A stretch of DNA of 14,507 nt from Treponema sp. GTDB lineage: Bacteria; Spirochaetota; Spirochaetia; Treponematales; Breznakiellaceae. The stretch covers positions 1,239 through 15,745 of the forward strand of contig WQRP01000024.1 of assembly GCA_009786675.1 (NCBI GenBank), in the 5' to 3' direction. Numbering within the stretch: position 1 is the first letter of the stretch; each line of letters starts with the position of its first letter. Position numbers and translations under genes: made by a program. Shown piece by piece: positions 14,068 to 14,507 of this stretch. The notes under the pieces were generated by a model that searched no databases, was not told the DNA's origin, and saw only the letters and a program-made list of their open reading frames with translations.

Positions 14068-14253
14068 TTAATAACCCTGTAGCCGTAAAAAAGTGCCAGT
14101 CACTCTGCGCGGAGGGCTTAAAAAGCGTGACTGTCCCCCGCACGCCTTTTCGGGGGTAATATCGGAACGCGGGATGACCCCGATCAGCGACTGGCAAAGG
14201 GTGAGCACCTGATCCAATACGCTGGAATCGACAATTTTTCGCACAAATTCCAT
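14068..14253 (-). pseudogene. Antitoxin-like ORF fragment, tail replaced by REP-like sequence
   Basis: 61 residues from an ATG at 14253, with GGAGGG five bases upstream. The first about 23 residues (MEFVRKIVDSSVLDQVLTL, then CQSL) resemble the start of small antitoxin-like proteins of treponemes as I recall them, where an IRKIVDSS-LL...LPxSL segment precedes a KVE-I-LP strand. That second half is missing. After QSLIG the frame runs through unrelated sequence and then through the palindromic REP-like element at 14087-14139, giving a Gly/Arg/Pro-rich tail that looks non-natural. I read it as a remnant truncated by insertion or rearrangement. No toxin gene is visible next to it. It could still be translated, since the ribosome site is good. 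Confidence 0.35.
14087..14139. repeat. REP-like palindromic element
   Basis: CAGTCAC (14097-14103) and GTGACTG (14127-14133) form a perfect inverted repeat around 23 bases. Outside lie AAAAAAGTGC on the left and TCCCCC on the right. Read on the minus strand this gives GGGGGACAGTCACGC ... GAGTGACTGGCACTTTTTT, a pattern I recall from REP elements moved by RAYT (TnpA_REP) transposases in many bacteria. The nearby CCCCCG/CGGGGG hairpin (14135-14140, 14151-14156) and GACTGGCA (14189-14196), which is complementary to 14094-14101, may belong to the same unit. No transposase gene is in the window. Confidence 0.5.
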
Positions 14254-14351
14254 AGGAACCCTCCACATTGGCATTGACAGCCCACCTGTTAAACAATAAT
14301 CCACCAAACGCAGCCTGTCAATTGCCCATCACGTCCCCATCCCGCACCCGT

Positions 14352-14507
14352 TCACGAACAGCAGCTTTTCTTCCCGCCTTCGCCCCCGCAACAACACCCC
14401 GGCCCCTGCTCCCCGGAACCCGCATCCGCCGAGTCAACCAGCGAGGAAACATCCCCCCCGTCCCTGAACCGCAGCACGTTCACCATGAAAATGTTAAGCT
14501 TGTTCAC
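14352..14507 (-). CDS. 3' end of a gene, Cys-rich C terminus (PSP1-like?)
   Basis: The last 51 codons of a minus-strand gene that enters from the right edge. The visible protein begins VNKLNIFMVNVLRFRDGGD, continues with SSLVDSADAGSGEQGPG and ends CCCGGEGGKKSCCS. The first part is a short beta-hairpin-like segment that resembles the end of PSP1 (RicT/YaaT-type) domains, where a conserved -KLNI---- strand is followed by a D/E-G turn; this is a weak match made from memory. Five cysteines in the last 14 residues could bind metal or an iron-sulfur cluster, or form disulfides. Codon use and frame are consistent to the window edge, so the frame is probably real. The first visible codon is GTG, but it is more likely internal than the true start. 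Confidence 0.55.
   Translation of the reverse strand: MNKLNIFMVNVLRFRDGGDVSSLVDSADAGSGEQGPGCCCGGEGGKKSCCS

Noticed and set aside
14034..14159. 41-codon plus-strand frame starting MDTPKDGLWKYVNN with GGGAG five bases upstream
   Set aside because: The ribosome site is fair, but its second half is encoded by the REP-like palindrome and no homologue is recognised, so coding is doubtful.

Overview
The window looks like chromosomal DNA of a spirochaete, most likely a Treponema-like (termite-gut type) lineage. This is inferred from five lipoprotein signal peptides with relaxed spirochaetal lipoboxes (two of the FKF-F/L-G...AC style common in gut treponemes), a large set of surface lipoproteins with Big_2 modules, an outer-membrane barrel ending in Trp, and a small XRE regulator. 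No rRNA, tRNA, CRISPR array or intact insertion sequence is visible. Most of the window is GC-rich; about 3350-5050 is clearly more AT-rich.

Region 1 (1-2900). A PHP-family histidinol-phosphatase (hisJ-like, TTG start) is translationally coupled by a 4-base overlap to an upstream DUF4062 protein. The DUF4062 gene has a good sigma70-type promoter only 6 bases from its ATG, which suggests a leaderless mRNA. Divergent to it is a gene for a five-helix membrane protein, ending in a 13-bp hairpin shared with the convergent gene that follows.

Region 2 (2900-5050). A 145-residue protein of unknown function; a gene-free stretch with a hairpin-rich candidate small RNA and an intrinsic terminator; then a compact regulatory module. 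In that module an XRE repressor-like gene (+) faces away from two small lipoprotein genes (-), one with a Gly-rich linker and one with a mini DnaJ-type cysteine-rich domain. Overlapping back-to-back promoters between them carry three copies of a TGACTATAGTCA-type operator, one perfect and lying in the spacer of the lipoprotein promoter.

Region 3 (5050-13800). A four-gene minus-strand cluster, transcribed right to left: an outer-membrane beta-barrel protein, a 1119-residue lipoprotein with a family 9 polysaccharide lyase (pectate lyase) domain that keeps the known calcium and catalytic residues, and two paralogous lipoproteins built as module - Big_2 - module. Together they look like a pectin-degrading surface system: the lyase cuts pectate outside the cell, the barrel may pass oligosaccharides, and the two Big_2 lipoproteins may bind polysaccharide. 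Only the lyase role rests on specific residues.

Region 4 (13800-14507). A REP-like palindromic element has apparently replaced the end of a small antitoxin-like ORF, and the window closes with the 3' end of a gene encoding a cysteine-rich C terminus.
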